Notes: a model not told the origin generated them from the sequence alone. A stretch of DNA of 64,000 bases from Hepsetus odoe (GCA_017165825.1 CM029381.1:3774425-3838424); one strand, 5' to 3'. Shown: positions 21,800 through 33,463, numbered from the stretch's first letter. Numbers and translations: made by a program.

Positions 21800-22299
21800 N
21801 NNNNNNNNNNNNNNNNNNNNNNNNNNNNNNNNNNNNNNNNNNNNNNNNNNNNNNNNNNNNNNNNNNNNNNNNNNNNNNNNNNNNNNNNNNNNNNNNNNNN
21901 NNNNNNNNNNNNNNNNNNNNNNNNNNNNNNNNNNNNNNNNNNNNNNNNNNNNNNNNNNNNNNNNNNNNNNNNNNNNNNNNNNNNNNNNNNNNNNNNNNNN
22001 NNNNNNNNNNNNNNNNNNNNNNNNNNNNNNNNNNNNNNNNNNNNNNNNNNNNNNNNNNNNNNNNNNNNNNNNNNNNNNNNNNNNNNNNNNNNNNNNNNNN
22101 NNNNNNNNNNNNNNNNNNNNNNNNNNNNNNNNNNNNNNNNNNNNNNNNNNNNNNNNNNNNNNNNNNNNNNNNNNNNNNNNNNNNNNNNNNNNNNNNNNNN
22201 NNNNNNNNNNNNNNNNNNNNNNNNNNNNNNNNNNNNNNNNNNNNNNNNNNNNNNNNNNNNNNNNNNNNNNNNNNNNNNNNNNNNNNNNNNNNNNNNNNN
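21800..22299. other. Assembly gap of exactly 500 N
   Basis: Placeholder-sized gap. The right copy of the inverted duplication starts immediately after it, so the join may be wrong in orientation or copy. Confidence 0.97.
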
Positions 22300-22440
22300 C
22301 TCCTGAAGTGAGTCTCTTATTGGAGGAAAGTGAGACTCCAAGGTAAACAGATAGAAGATTGAAGGCCTTTCACTGAGAAACTGTTCTGTTCCTAATGCAG
22401 ATATTTTAAGGTGTGTTTTTAGAGGGGTCATAAGTTTGTG
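22300..22440. repeat. Unique flank of the inverted duplication (right copy)
   Basis: Reverse complement of 16421-16555, nearly identical over its inner 115 bp. It starts CTCCTGAAGTGAGTCTC directly after the gap. Confidence 0.85.
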
Positions 22441-23420
22441 TTCACTCAGAAGGATTTCCTGTCTTCCGTTAGTAGGTTGTTCTGTGTTCAGTCCGTAGGA
22501 TGTCCTGTGTTCAGTTAGTAGGTTGTTCTGTGTTCAGTCCGTAAGATATCCTGTGTTCAGTCAGTAGGATGTCCTGTGTTCAGTCAGTGGGATGTCCTGC
22601 ATTCAGTCAGTAGGATGTCCTGTGTTCAGTCAGTGTTTTGTCCTGTGTTCAGTCAGTGGGATGTCCTGTGTTCAGTCAGTGGGATGTCCTGTGTTCAGCC
22701 AGTAGGATGTCCTGTGTTCAGTCAGTGTTTTGTCCTGTGTTCAGTCAGTAGGATGTCCTGTGTTCAGTCAGTAGGATGTCCTGTGTTCAGTCAGTGGGAT
22801 GTCCTGTGTTCAGTCAGAATGGTGTCCTGTGTTCAGTCAGTAGGATGTCCTGTGTTCAGTCAATAGGTTGTCCTGTGTTCAGTTAGTAGGTGGTACAGTA
22901 TTCAGTCAGGGTTTTGTCCTGTGTTCAGTGAGTGGGATGTCCTTTGTTCAGTCAGTAGGTTGTCCTGTATTCAGTCACTAGGTTGTCCTGTGTTCAGTCA
23001 GTGGGATGTCCTGTGTTCAGTCACTAGGTTGTCCTGTGTTCAGTCAGTGGGATGTCCTGTGTTCAGTCAGTAGGTTGTCCTGTATTCAGTCACTAGGTTG
23101 TCCTGTGTTCAGTCAGTGGGATGTCCTGTGTTCAGTCAGTGTGGTGTCCTGTGTTCAGTCACTAGGATGTCCTGTATTCAGTCAGTGTTTTGTCCTGTGT
23201 TCATTCAGTAGGATGTCCTGTGTTCAGTCAGTGTTTTTCCTGTGTTCAGTCAGTAGGATGTCCTGTGTTCAGTCAGTGTTTTTCCTGTGTTCAGTCAGTG
23301 TTTTTCCTGTGTTCAGTCAGTGTTTTCCTGTGTTCAGTCAGTAGCTTGTCCTGTGTTCAGTCAGTGTTTTGTCCTGTGTTCAGTCAGTAGGATGTCATGT
23401 GTTCAGTCAGTAGGTTGTAG
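22441..23420. repeat. 23-bp minisatellite, right arm of inverted duplication
   Basis: Units resemble GGATGTCCTGTGTTCAGTCAGT with about 42 copies. It is the reverse complement of the array at 15780-16420, longer and better conserved. Confidence 0.92.
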
Positions 23421-23943
23421 TTAATCGTTCAGTTAGCTCGATCTTGGCTGGGAGGTCTTTCCTTTCAGGAAATGTCTAAGCTGTCCCGGGTGCAGGTGGT
23501 GGGCGGCGTCCGTCTGAAGCAGTGAGACAGCGAGTGTGTAGACTGAAGTTATAGAGTGCGCTGAGTCCGTCCAGTGAAGTAGTGCATCACTTGTCTCGCC
23601 TGTTTGAACAAACGTCTCTGTTTTGGGGGACGCAGGTTCAGATCACTGCTCCTTTGATGGTAGTTCATTGTTTTAACCTTTGTTTCTGAATGCAGGGTTT
23701 CCCATGGAAATCTGGAGACCAGGTTACAGAATCCCAGAGAGCAACAACGTTTCAAGAAGACTCCAGAACTGTGTCGCATCTTCTCTGTAAGGAAAACGTG
23801 GTTCTGCATGTAACCGTATAAGATACAGGGAACGAGAGGAGGACGGAGGAGGGGTGTGGATCAGGGAGTAGAGTTCATATGAGCTGGAGACGGTAGTGAG
23901 ACCAACTGTGTTATACGAGTTGCAGATGGTAGTGAGACTAGCT
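23421..23943. other. No gene recognised
   Basis: Unique sequence between the minisatellite and the L2 tail; no coding or repeat structure identified. Confidence 0.4.
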
Positions 23944-24741
23944 ATGCTATTTCAATTTCAATTTCAATTTCAATTTCAATTTCAATTTATTCTTGTATAG
24001 CGCCTTTTACAACACAGTTGCCCCAAGGCACTTTACATTGGTGTAGATGGTGGAACAAGTTACAGTGATGGATGTTAAAGCCGGACGACTACGGAGGAGA
24101 GGAACCAAAAACTCCACTGTGTGGAGAAAAAAAACCTCTGAGGGTCCAAGGTCAACCGGCTACCCAACCCCCTTGGGTATACTAACAGTACAGAGTTAGT
24201 TTGGTTTTAGACTCCAGGATCAGTGAGGAGTCCCAAGTTGCTTCCAGGTACCGATGAGCCGCCAGGGTCCCTTGGCGCATCAGATGCATCACACAGACCA
24301 GATAGTAGTTCGGTGTTGGACTCAGGTGATGACCACAGCGGCCCCCCCGGACATGGGGAGAGAAATGGAATGAGGGGGTCAGTAATGAGCAGGATCCAGT
24401 AGTGACAGACACAGAAATGAAACAGTGCGATGGCATGTACAGCAGCACCAGCGACATTAGTAATGGTGCACTATGGTGATTGGTGCGGGTAAGATAAACT
24501 AAAGAAGTAAGTCTTCAGCCATGATTTAAAGACTGAGACTGAATCGGCATCCCGTACAGAAGCAGGCAAGCTGTTCCACAATCTAGGGGCCCTGTAACTG
24601 AAAGCTCGTGCTCCTATACATTTATTTATGGAGGGACAATTAGGAGATCTTTATTCTGGGATCTAAGTGGGCGGTTAGGTGTATAGGTATTAAGCAGTTC
24701 GGTTAGGTATATTGGGGCAAGACCTTTAAGTGCCTTGTAGG

Positions 24742-25224
24742 TTAAGAGGAGGACCTTGAAGTCAGCCCTGTACCTAACAGGAAGCCAGTGAAGCGAGGAG
24801 AGTATGGGAGTGATGTGGTCGTACTTCCTGCTCCTGCTAACAATCCTAGCGGCTGTGTTCTGAATGCGCTGTAGGTGCTTAATGTGCCCTGAGAGCTTCC
24901 AGAAAGTAGGGCATTACAGTAATCTAATCTACTGGATACAAATACATGTACTACTTTCGCCGTGTCTTCCATTGACAGAAAGCGCCGTAGTTTGTCAATG
25001 TTCCGAAGGTGCAGGAAGCATGTCTTCGCAACTGCATTAACATGGGGATTAAATGAAAGATTTGAATCAAAAATAACACCAAGGTTACGTGCCAGAGTAC
25101 TAACTGAAAACTTCAACCCTGCATCCCGGATATGCGAAATGAAGTTGGCCCTGTCTACATCACTACTACAAAACAAGAGCAGCTCAGTTTTTTGGGGGTT
25201 TAGTGAGAGGAAGTTGTTATTCAT
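24742..25224 (-). pseudogene. L2 RT thumb and C-terminus
   Basis: NNNFLSLNPQKTELLLFCSS, then STLARNLGVIFDSNLSFNPH and SSRLDYCNALLSG, the conserved end of L2-type RT. A frameshift near 24900 diverts the frame before the true C-terminus. Confidence 0.85.
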
Positions 25225-25655
25225 CCAATCCCTAATATCACTGAGGAGCTAATTAAAGTGCCGGTTGATGCTTTATCACATGATTTAAAAGATAAGTATA
25301 GCTGAGTGTCATCAGCGTAGGAGTGGTAACTAACATTATGCTTCCGTATAATAGTGCTTAGTGGGAGCATGTAGAGGGAGAAGAGCACTGGGCCCAACAC
25401 CGACCCTTGTGGGACTCCATAGTTAACTAGTGTCATAGGTGAGGGGGTGCCATAATCATCCATTTGGATGAAGTAGTAACGGTTTGTAAGATAGGAGTTG
25501 AACCATTTAAGGGCTGTTCCGGTAATGCCGACAGTGGAGTGAAGCCTATTTACTAAAATGGAGTGATCTACCGTGTGGAACGCAGCACTAAGATCTAACA
25601 GAACAAGAACAGTAATGTTTCCTGCATCACTCGAGACCATTATATCATTCACCAC
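25221..25655 (-). pseudogene. L2 reverse transcriptase core
   Basis: Motif A LVLLDLSAAFHTVDHSIL, motif B NYGVPQGSVLGPVLFSLYM and motif C YHSYADDTQLYLSF are all in one frame with catalytic aspartates intact. The usual Asp of AFDTVDH is His (AFHTVDH), a likely mutation outside the catalytic residue. Confidence 0.88.
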
Positions 25656-25762
25656 TCTAGTTAGAGCAGTTTCTGTGCTGTGGCCGTGCCGGAAGCCTGA
25701 TTGGAGTTTATCTAAGAGGTTCTGCGTGTCTAGATATGACTGCAGTCTCGCAACTAGTTTTT

Positions 25763-26404
25763 CTAGAATCTTAGAGAGAAACGGGACATTAGAGATGGTT
25801 TATAATTACTTGGTGAGTGAGGGTCCAAGTTAGGTTTTTTAAGCTGTGGTCTAACCACTGCTGTTTTAAACTGATTGGGGACTACACCTGAGGTCAAGGA
25901 TGCGTTCATGATATCAAGTATAGGTGTTGATAGAACTCCTAAGGGTTCCTTCAGGAGCTTGGTTGGAATGGGATCTAACCGACAGGTCGTGGACTTTGCC
26001 TTGGTTATAACAGAAATTAGCTCAGAGTTATCAATGAGATTAAAATCACTAAAATATTGTGAGCACTGTTCAGCTAGTGGATTAATTTGAGGGCTAATAG
26101 GGCACATTTGGAGCCTAATGTTGTTAATTTTATCATTAAAAACTGAAGAACCCTCTCGTTAGTAATACTACACGCTGGCCTTTTATCAGTTTTGTCTGTT
26201 AGCTGAGCGAGTGTCTGAAATAAATAGCGGGGGTTCTGCATGTTGATCAATAAGTTCTGAATAGTACTCAGTGCGAGCACTATATAGAGCTTTCTTATAT
26301 TGTTTTAGTTTAGCGAACCATAGAGCCTGAGAGGCTTGGAGACCTGTTGTCTTCCATCTGCGTTCTAGCTTACGGCACTCCCGCTTAGCAGCGTGTGTGA
26401 TCAT
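25763..26404 (-). pseudogene. L2 ORF2 linker and RT start, frameshifted
   Basis: 26186-26404 encodes the basic linker (CRKLERRWKTTGLQ, YKKALYSARTEYYSELI). 25763-26107 encodes CRLDPIPTKLLKE, a typical RT0/RT1 motif, and VVPNQFKTAVVRPQLKKPNL. At least two frame changes occur. Confidence 0.78.
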
Positions 26405-26702
26405 TGAACCAGGGAGAGTGCCTGATAGTTCTGACCTTCTTTATCTTAATTGGGGCGACCTGATCAAGGATCTGCCCAACTACTGTATTGTACATGTCGG
26501 TGATGTCATTAACAGTTTTGTTACAGGTGAAATCTATCTCTGTTACGGCCTCCATAAACTGAACACTTTTAGCCCTGTTTAGGTGTCGTGTTGTACTAGT
26601 CCGTTCACTGAGGTACGGTGGAGACAGAGTCGAGGAGCGTTAAGAAGCTTTTGGCACCTGCATCCGTCTCTGTATCAACATGTATGTTAAAGTCACCTAA
26701 CA

Positions 26703-27275
26703 TCACGGATCTAGTAAACCTAACAACCAATCAGAGAGCAGATTGCCAAATTCATTAATAAAGGCAGCATACGGTCCTGGAGGTCTATAAACTAATAGGA
26801 TATGGAGCGCTAAATCAGACCTAATGCTCAGCAGCATCACTTCGAATGTATGGAAGCTCTCAGTGGTTTTTGAATCAACCTTAAATGATTCATCAAAAAT
26901 TGCAGCCAGGCCTCCACCACGTCCTGCTGAGCGTGATTTATGCAGGTATGAGAACCCATCAGGGGAGGCTTCCACTAAGGGGATGGTGTCAGTGGGTCTA
27001 AGCCAAGTTTCAGTCAGTAGACAGATATCTGACTTTGTGTCGAGTACCATCTCATTAATAAGCACTGCCTTGTTTCCTAAGGAGTGAACATTCAGCAGTG
27101 AACATTTGATTTTAGTCGGACGCTGTGTTTTATTTGTTTTTATGATCGGTACTGGGAGCAGGTTACCAGCGCAGGAGCCCCTAGATTGGCATCTATACTG
27201 CTTCCTTATCGTACTAAGAATAGATATTCTCTGGTAATGATGGGAGGAGTCTGGTTCTAAGCTAATGTGTGACAT
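26703..27275 (-). pseudogene. L2 ORF2 endonuclease domain, N-terminal part
   Basis: Contains CSLLNVHSLGNKAVLINEMV, DICLLTETWL (catalytic Glu) and GRGGGLAAIFDESF, the standard start of the LINE AP endonuclease. It breaks off near 26703; the later GDFN and HSDH motifs are not in a clean frame. Confidence 0.8.
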
Positions 27276-27392
27276 AGGGGATGCCGTGTTATAAGGAACC
27301 TGGGTTTCTGCCAGGAGTGTACTGGTAGTGGGATAATAGCCAGCGTGTGATTTAAGATCACAGGACTGCGACCTGGGTGCTGCTCTAAAGAG

Positions 27393-27620
27393 TCACTGTG
27401 GCAATTTTGCTGCCATATTTTGGGAAAGCATGTATGATCCTCTCCAGTTAGGATGAAGACCGTCCCTTTTATAAAGGCCAGGCCGTTCCCAGAAGAGGTC
27501 CCAGTTCTTCATGAAGGCGATGCTTTTAGATGCACACCAAGTCTCTAGCCAGCGGTTGAAAGAGAGCAGCCTACTGTAGGTCACATCTCCTCTAAAGAGA
27601 ATTGGCAAGGGACCAGACAC
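27393..27620 (-). pseudogene. L2 ORF1 C-terminus: SGNH-esterase-like
   Basis: Contains MSGPLPILFRGDVTYSRLLS and the block KRDGLHPNWRGSYMLS. The DGLHPN stretch matches the Asp-x-x-His catalytic motif of SGNH hydrolases found in ORF1 of CR1/L2 LINEs. The Ser-containing N-terminal block is not in this frame. Confidence 0.7.
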
Positions 27621-27957
27621 AATGAAGTTCTGACATTTAGTTTCAGCTTTTGAACACAGAGAGATGAAGTTCCTCTTTAATACCTCGGATTGTTGGAAAC
27701 CGCTGGTTTAGGACGGCTAGGAACGCTAACATTCCTAACAATCGAGTCGCCAATTATGAGCACCTTCTCCGCTTCAGCAGGCGCGCTGCCGAGAGCAGAG
27801 TACCTGTTCGTCAGCCGGATTGAAGACTGGTGTGCAGGAGGTCCATTCTTTCAGCTCCTGGACCCCCGTTTGGCGGTCATCCAGCGTTCCCTTGAACATG
27901 CCGCTGGTGCTGACTCCGAACCGGCTACGGCTGGGCCCGGAGGGTCTACAGCCGAGT

Positions 27958-28236
27958 CTAACTGGGCCCGGAGGGTCTACAGCCGAGTCTAACTGGGCCC
28001 GGAGGGTCTACAGCCGAGTCTAACTCGGCCAGCGGCTCCGACTGAGCCGGAACTACGCGTCCCTCGGTCTGACTACACTGAGATAAAGTGCTAATGTGCC
28101 CCTCCAGAACACGAATCCTGTCCTCCAACTGCGTTACAGTTACACATTTCCTACAGGTATAAGAGTCTACATAGTTGGACAGACAGTCTACGCTGTACAT
28201 GCCGCATGACAAACACAGCACAAAAGAGGACGTCAT
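27958..28236 (-). pseudogene. L2 ORF1 N-terminus: Cys cluster and coiled coil
   Basis: The frame contains LCLSCGMYSVDC and SYTCRKCVTV, four or more cysteines spaced like a small zinc cluster, then QLEDRIRVLEGHISTLSQ, a heptad-like coiled coil. ORF1 proteins of CR1/L2 elements bind RNA and multimerise. Downstream in the frame, a 31-bp direct repeat is present three times (27931-28024), which probably disrupts the ORF. Confidence 0.65.
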
Positions 28237-28464
28237 GGTAACACTTACGTTAAATGTGGAAGTTTTTTATCAAGAAAGCGTTGTGTCCAAGGCAGCGAAG
28301 TTTGCTGCTCGTTCAGTCTGGGTTTCTTTCCCACAATGCACCTGTACTGTTAGGGAGAACCTCGTACTTCTTCCACACAAACCTACACTGGGTTTATTGG
28401 AGTATACCATTAGTTCATAGACTGATCTTCTGTGTCAGAAAGAATCAGAAACCTGAAGGTTTAG

Positions 28465-28594
28465 TTTACATTTACAGCATTTAGCAGACGCTCTTATCCA
28501 GAGCGACTTCCAGGTCCTAATTACAGGGACAGTCGTCCCCCCCCCCCGGGGACACTCAGTGTTCAGGGTCTTGCTCAGGGAGCCAGTGATGACC
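28465..28594 (-). mobile_element. SINE-like element (family 1), head missing
   Basis: Plus-strand TTTACATTTACAGCATTTAG then GACGCTCTTATCCAGAGCGA and TTCAGGGTCTTGCTCAGGG. The copy stops before the tRNA-like head. Confidence 0.7.
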
Positions 28595-28872
28595 ATGTTT
28601 ATGGTAGTTTATGGTCACATTACCTGCTGGAGGAGTTTTTCTCTCAGTCTCTCCTGGGAGGATAGTCTGAGTTTATCTTTGAGCTCTCCTGAGAAAATCC
28701 CTGAGAAAAAGGTGTCCTGAAACCTGTGTTTAAACTATGTCCACTGTGTTCAGCCTCCACTGATTTTCCTTTTCTGAAGCTGGAATAACATAATGACTCT
28801 GGAGCTACACTAGAGGGCACTGTCTCTCTGCAGGGAATCAAATCTTCAGGATCAGCTTTCACTAAACAATTT
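28595..28872. other. No gene recognised
   Basis: Unique sequence between two repeats. A minus-strand frame at 28644-28862 has no recognisable domain. Confidence 0.4.
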
Positions 28873-29116
28873 CATCCATCCATTTTCTGCTGCTTGTCCC
28901 AAACGCAGTCGTGGAGTGCTGGTGTCCAACCCAGCTCAAACAGGGCGAGGACGGGGGACGCACCCTGGACAGGTCGCCAGCTCATCACAGGGAGGAGCGG
29001 GACGGGGACGGCACCTTGCTCAAGGGTACCTCAGGGCAACCCATTGGGAAGGGGTTCGAACCCCCGATCCTCCGATCATGTGGCCAACGCTGAACCACTA
29101 GGCCACCGCTGCCCGT
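28873..29116 (-). mobile_element. Composite repeat: CCATCCATTTTCTGC element joined to family 2 SINE
   Basis: The left half (CATCCATCCATTTTCTGCTG then ACCCTGGACAGGTCGCCAG) is a common fish dispersed repeat, present again at 53879-53998. The right half (CACCTTGCTCAAGGGTACC, GGTTCGAACCCCCGATC) is the body and head of the family 2 SINE in reverse orientation. Confidence 0.65.
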
Positions 29117-29321
29117 TACAACTTCAGAACTTAAAAATTCAAATTAAACTGTTGACCTGCAACATGCCTTTTGTCTAGGCAGAACAGGTCTAGACAAAGA
29201 CAATGACTAGGTAAGTCAAGACAAATCAGGTGTGAAGAAATGGGACTTAATGGGGCATGGACCAAACCAGCAGAAAATGAAAGGCATAAACAAAGACTTA
29301 TGGACAGGTAAACCTGACACA

Positions 29322-29443
29322 GCCTCAAGAGGAGCAGTGATGGGGACGGTACCTCAAGGGTAACTCAGGGCAACCCACTGGCCTGGGATTTAATCCCATG
29401 ACCTTCTGAGGCTGGGGCCTGGCACCTAAACACTAGGCCACCT
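29322..29443 (-). mobile_element. SINE-like repeat (family 2), partial
   Basis: Contains GGGGACGGTACCTCAAGGGT, GGGATTTAATCCCATGACC and CACTAGGCCACC, matching the head half of other family 2 copies in reverse orientation. Confidence 0.55.
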
Positions 29444-29602
29444 TTCAGCCAAAGGTTTCTGGACTCCTGTTTAATGACTCACACACCGTGTTCTCTCACT
29501 CTTTCTCACACCTTTAAAGTGAAGTTGAACCTTTTGTTCGAGGGTTTTTTGTCATTCTGGTAGACCTTACACATCCTTCAGGCCATTAAGCTCATTCCTT
29601 CA

Positions 29603-29604
<2 letters not shown>

Positions 29605-29662
<58 letters not shown>

Positions 29663-30007
29663 AGTCCTGCTGTATTTGATGATAAACCCTGAAATCTTTT
29701 AGAACCCTCATTAACTCTGAGCTTCTAATAATGAGAACATTTGACTTCGTTGACCTTCAGTAAAAAATAAAGACTGAAAGTGACCTTCCCTGCAGAGTGT
29801 CCTGCTGGTGAAACCTTCTCTTCGTCCTGCACTCTGGAGAAGGTAGGTTAGGTTGAGATGGAATGGAAATGCTTCCTCAGCGGGAAGAAAAGGGAAAGTG
29901 ATTGTGTTGTGACTAATCGGATGGTGATGGAGGGACTGCAGTGAATGTCCCATTAATTTTGTCACATTTATCTGGAAATATCTGACCATCAACTAAACAA
30001 CAGAGGT

Positions 30008-30078
<71 letters not shown>

Positions 30079-30141
30079 TTGATTCATTAACAGGTAAAAT
30101 CTGTTCTCTCTGCAACTGAGCCAATTCTTTGTGCGGCCGAG

Positions 30142-30175
<34 letters not shown>

Positions 30176-30328
30176 ATGTTTGACTGATTTCAAGGCTCAT
30201 GTTTACCCAGCATGCATTCCATCAGATCAGTGACCTTTGACCTCAGAATCAGCAGGTATATGAGCCAATGATCATCACATGATCTCTGTCTTTGTCTCTC
30301 TCTCTCTCTCTCTCCCCCTCTCTCAGTC

Positions 30329-30410
<82 letters not shown>

Positions 30411-30555
30411 ACCTTACTGCATTTGTGGAGCACATGTTACAGAACCTGAGGTGAGTGTGTTTCTCCAGTTACTGGTTCCTTCATTCCACACACACACACA
30501 CACAAACACATCCCTGCAGCAGATACACCCTGCCAGTGTGAAAGTGTGTGTGCTG
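29605..30555. repeat. Cluster of GT/CA, CT and TATC microsatellites
   Basis: (GT)n at 29605-29659, 30007-30077 and 30143-30174; CT-rich 30295-30330; (TATC)n about 30331-30410; (AC)n near 30488. Low-complexity ORFs across them are artefacts. The sequence between is unique with no gene seen. Confidence 0.9.
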
Positions 30556-32430
30556 CTCCATTAGCTGATGAAAGTGTGTGTGGGGGGTTGTTTAATATAG
30601 TGAATGGTGTGTGTGTTTGTGTGTTTGGGATGTAATATTGTTAAGAGTTGGGGGGTAAACTGTGTGTAAATCAGGTCTCAAACCAATAAAGTTACCAAAG
30701 GCTCAACTCCCGCAGGAGTCTCAGTCTGATTGGTTATTGAATAAGGGGCGTGGTCAAGACGGATCCCAATCGAGGGGGTGGGGTAAAGGAATCGTGGATC
30801 ATTGGATGTGATTTATTCAGGGTACTAACACTGTAACACTGTTACATTTCCAGATGAAACTATATGTGGAACATTACTGTGTGTTTTTAGAACATCGATC
30901 CTTTTCACTGATCAACAAACACAAACATCATCAACTTGGACCGAAACTCTGTCTCAGTCCAGAGGGACACAATTCTGGAAGAACTACTAATTGTGAGAAC
31001 ATGTGGGACAGATGTGGACTTTATAAAAACTAATGGCTGCACTCGACTGACATGCATTGTGGGAAATGGAGTTTATGGTCAGACTTTTATTTTAAGACAA
31101 TCGTGCGTTTTTTAAGTTCTATGACGTGTAATGACGTGGCGGGTCGGTTTCATGCGTTGAGTTTGATGCATATGCATTTCACCAGTAGGGGGCACTAAAA
31201 ACTGACTACACTGAGTACAGCACAGTCCACTGCTTCATCCTTGTTGGACAGAGTAGTGGATAATGAAGGTGTGGACTGATTTTCTGCGTCTCTGCTCAGG
31301 AGCAACACGTTCCCTTTCCTTTACTCTTCGGTTCTTCAAAATCTCAGGCAGGTAAGGAGTTAATTCTGCTCCATCAGAGACAGAAATCCTTCTGTGTCAT
31401 CAGGAAAAACAAGGCAACAGCCAAACCCATAAATCACTCCTTCGCTCTTCCCGTCCCTCTGGCTCCCAGTCCCGCTGTAAACCACAGACCTGGCTCTGAT
31501 TAATCTGGAGCGCAGGCAGGGACTCGTTTTTACATTTATTTTATATCAGCATGTTTTATCGACACACGCTTTAACTGGGTTGCTGTGAGCGGTTTAAAAA
31601 GATTCAGCCACAAACTCCAGGGGGCAACATACTGCCAGGTCCTCAGGGTTGCCAGATCAACACTTGTATGGATGAAGATCAGTCTGGTGGATCTCTGAGA
31701 TCAGCAGGAGCTGTTGAGCTCACAATCTAAACAGGGTGAAATGTTCAGAGGTTATACTTTATCATTCCACACCAGTTTTGGGCTCACGTAATAACACAGG
31801 AGACCCTCTGAAAGAAAAAAATTCCTGATGGTCCCTTAAAATAAACTTAATGAACATGTTGTCGAACCCCTGTCGTTTCCGCTGCTTTTGGTTGGTGTGC
31901 CATTTGAAAAGTGATCCGTAATTGGTTAGCTGTGACATCAAAGACAGTCTAGCTGGACCTCTGTTCTGGACATGACTGACGGATAAGACATGGAGCTGAA
32001 GGGAGAAGGTTTTACGATGGAGAGGGAAAACGAGGAACCTCTGGAAAGGCCTGTAGGATCTCTGCACCTCCCAAAGATAAAAGAGTAAAAACAACACATG
32101 ATGCTTCGCTGCCTGACCAGCCAGCAGAGCTCGGCCTCTCAGAACACGGGTCAATCAGAACCGACAGTGAGCACCGGGAATTCTGCAGCTGTGTCGACAG
32201 GAGGAGCGGGACACAGCTGCTCCTTTGTCCTCGCTGGAACATGTGATTGCCTGAAGCCCTCTCTGTTCAGCACTGAAGTCTCCTAGGTGTCATTAGACTG
32301 AGCAGGACATTTGAGAGATGGCCAAATCCAAACATCAGGCAGGTTTAACAGCATTTTTTTATTTACTGTGAAGCAAACAACAAATAGGACAAAATAACAG
32401 AAAATGCCAGCATGCATAACTATATGTACT
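30556..32430. other. No gene recognised
   Basis: About 1.9 kb of unique sequence. Minus-strand frames at 31762-32242 overlap and lack recognisable domains. The region from about 32290 may be the 3' non-coding part of the Tc1 element that follows. Confidence 0.45.
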
Positions 32431-32841
32431 TTAGGGGGTGAATTGTGTACTTTTGCTGCAATTACAGCTGCAAGTCTCTTTGGGTAGGTTTCTATGATCT
32501 TGCCACTTGGATTCTTGCCTGTTCCTCAAGAAAAACCTGCTCCAACGCAGGTCTGACCACATATTCTCAATTGAACTGAGGTCTGGACTTTGACTACGCC
32601 TTTCCAACACAATTAAATGTTTCCCCTTAAACCACTGGATTGTTGCTTTAGCAGTATGCTTTGAGTCATCGTCCTGCTGGAAGGTGAACCTCCGTCCCAG
32701 TCTCAAATCACAGGCAGACTGACAAGTTTTGCTCAAGAATATCCCTGAATTTAGCACCATCCACCTTTCCCTTGACTCGGACCAGTTTCCCAGTCCCTTC
32801 TGCTGAAAAACATCTCCCCAACACAATGCTGCCACCACCAT
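32431..32841 (-). pseudogene. Tc1 transposase C-terminal (DDE) part
   Basis: Contains FTFQQDDDSKHTAKATIQWF, the second catalytic Asp region, and SQSPDLSSIENMWSDLR, which holds the third acidic residue (Glu of IEN). The usual Asn of QDND is Asp. After this the frame is lost. The first catalytic Asp region is disrupted by the SINE insertion zone. Confidence 0.85.
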
Positions 32842-32933
32842 GTTTCACTGTGGTGATGGTGTTCTTGGGGTGATGGGATGTGCTGGGTTTGCACCAGACA
32901 GCATTTTCCTTGGTGGCCTTCTTTTTTTTTTTA

Positions 32934-33106
32934 ACATTTACAGCATTTATCAGACGCTCTTATCCAGAGTGTCCCCCCTGGAGACACCCAAGGTTCAGGG
33001 TCTTGCTCAGGGACCCAGTGGTGATAGTGCTGGAGGTGGGATTCGAACCTGGGACCTCTTGAGCCACAGGTCCATAGACAAATACCACCACTAGACCACC
33101 AGCACC
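32934..33106 (-). mobile_element. SINE-like element (family 1) inserted in Tc1 transposase
   Basis: Plus-strand reading ACATTTACAGCATTTATCAG, CGCTCTTATCCAGAGTG, TTCAGGGTCTTGCTCAGGG, GATTCGAACCTGGGACC (reversed B box), CCACTAGACCACCAGCACC (reversed head). It is complete from head to tail and younger than the host transposon. Confidence 0.8.
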
Positions 33107-33118
33107 TATTACTTAACA

Positions 33119-33463
33119 TTAAGTAATGGCCACTCTTCCATAAAGCCCAGCTCTGTGGAGTGCAGGGCTGATTGTGGTCCAGCAGATACTCCAGTCTCTG
33201 CTGTGCAACTTCTTCAGGGTTACCTTTGGTCTCCGTGCTGCCTCTCCGATTAATACCCTCCTTGGGAGATTTGTGAGTTTTGGTGGGCGGCCCTCTTGGC
33301 AGGTTTGTTGTGGTACCATGTTCTTTCCATTTGAAGATGATGGATTTGATGGTGCTCTGGGGATCATCAAGGATTTGGATATTTTTTTATAACCCAACCC
33401 TGACCTGTACTTCTCAAGACAACAACTTTGTCCCTGACTTGTTTGGAGCTCCTTGGTCTTCAT
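33119..33463 (-). pseudogene. Tc1 transposase N-terminal (DNA-binding) half
   Basis: Starts MKTKELQTSQGQ and contains EKYRSGLGYKKISKSLMIPR, the first HTH of Tc1 transposases, then EGRPPKLTNLPRR with the GRPxK hook, and ARRPKVTLKKLHSRD, the second HTH. It ends LHRAGLYGRVA, where the catalytic domain begins, and then runs into the SINE insertion. Several residues are mutated and at least one frame change is present. Confidence 0.85.

Larger units (their letters stand above)
23944..28240 (-). mobile_element. L2-like LINE, nearly full length, inactivated
   Basis: Reads on the minus strand. At the 5' end an ORF1 carries a cysteine-rich segment, coiled coil and SGNH-esterase-like domain; ORF2 has endonuclease and RT. 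The 3' end reads AAAGTGCCTTGGGGCAACTG, TTGTAAAAGGCGCTATACAA and then a tandem (AAATTG)n tail at 23949-23988, the hallmark of fish L2-group LINEs. Frameshifts break both ORFs. About 4.3 kb is close to full length, which is rare for LINEs and suggests a fairly recent insertion. Confidence 0.88.

Noticed and set aside
22576..23390. Cys-rich repeat ORFs (MSCVQSVGCPVFSQ)
   Set aside because: Frames through a 23-bp tandem repeat; 23 is not a multiple of three, and the ORFs shift through all phases.
30331..30410. LSIYLSIYLS repeat ORF
   Set aside because: (TATC)n microsatellite translation.
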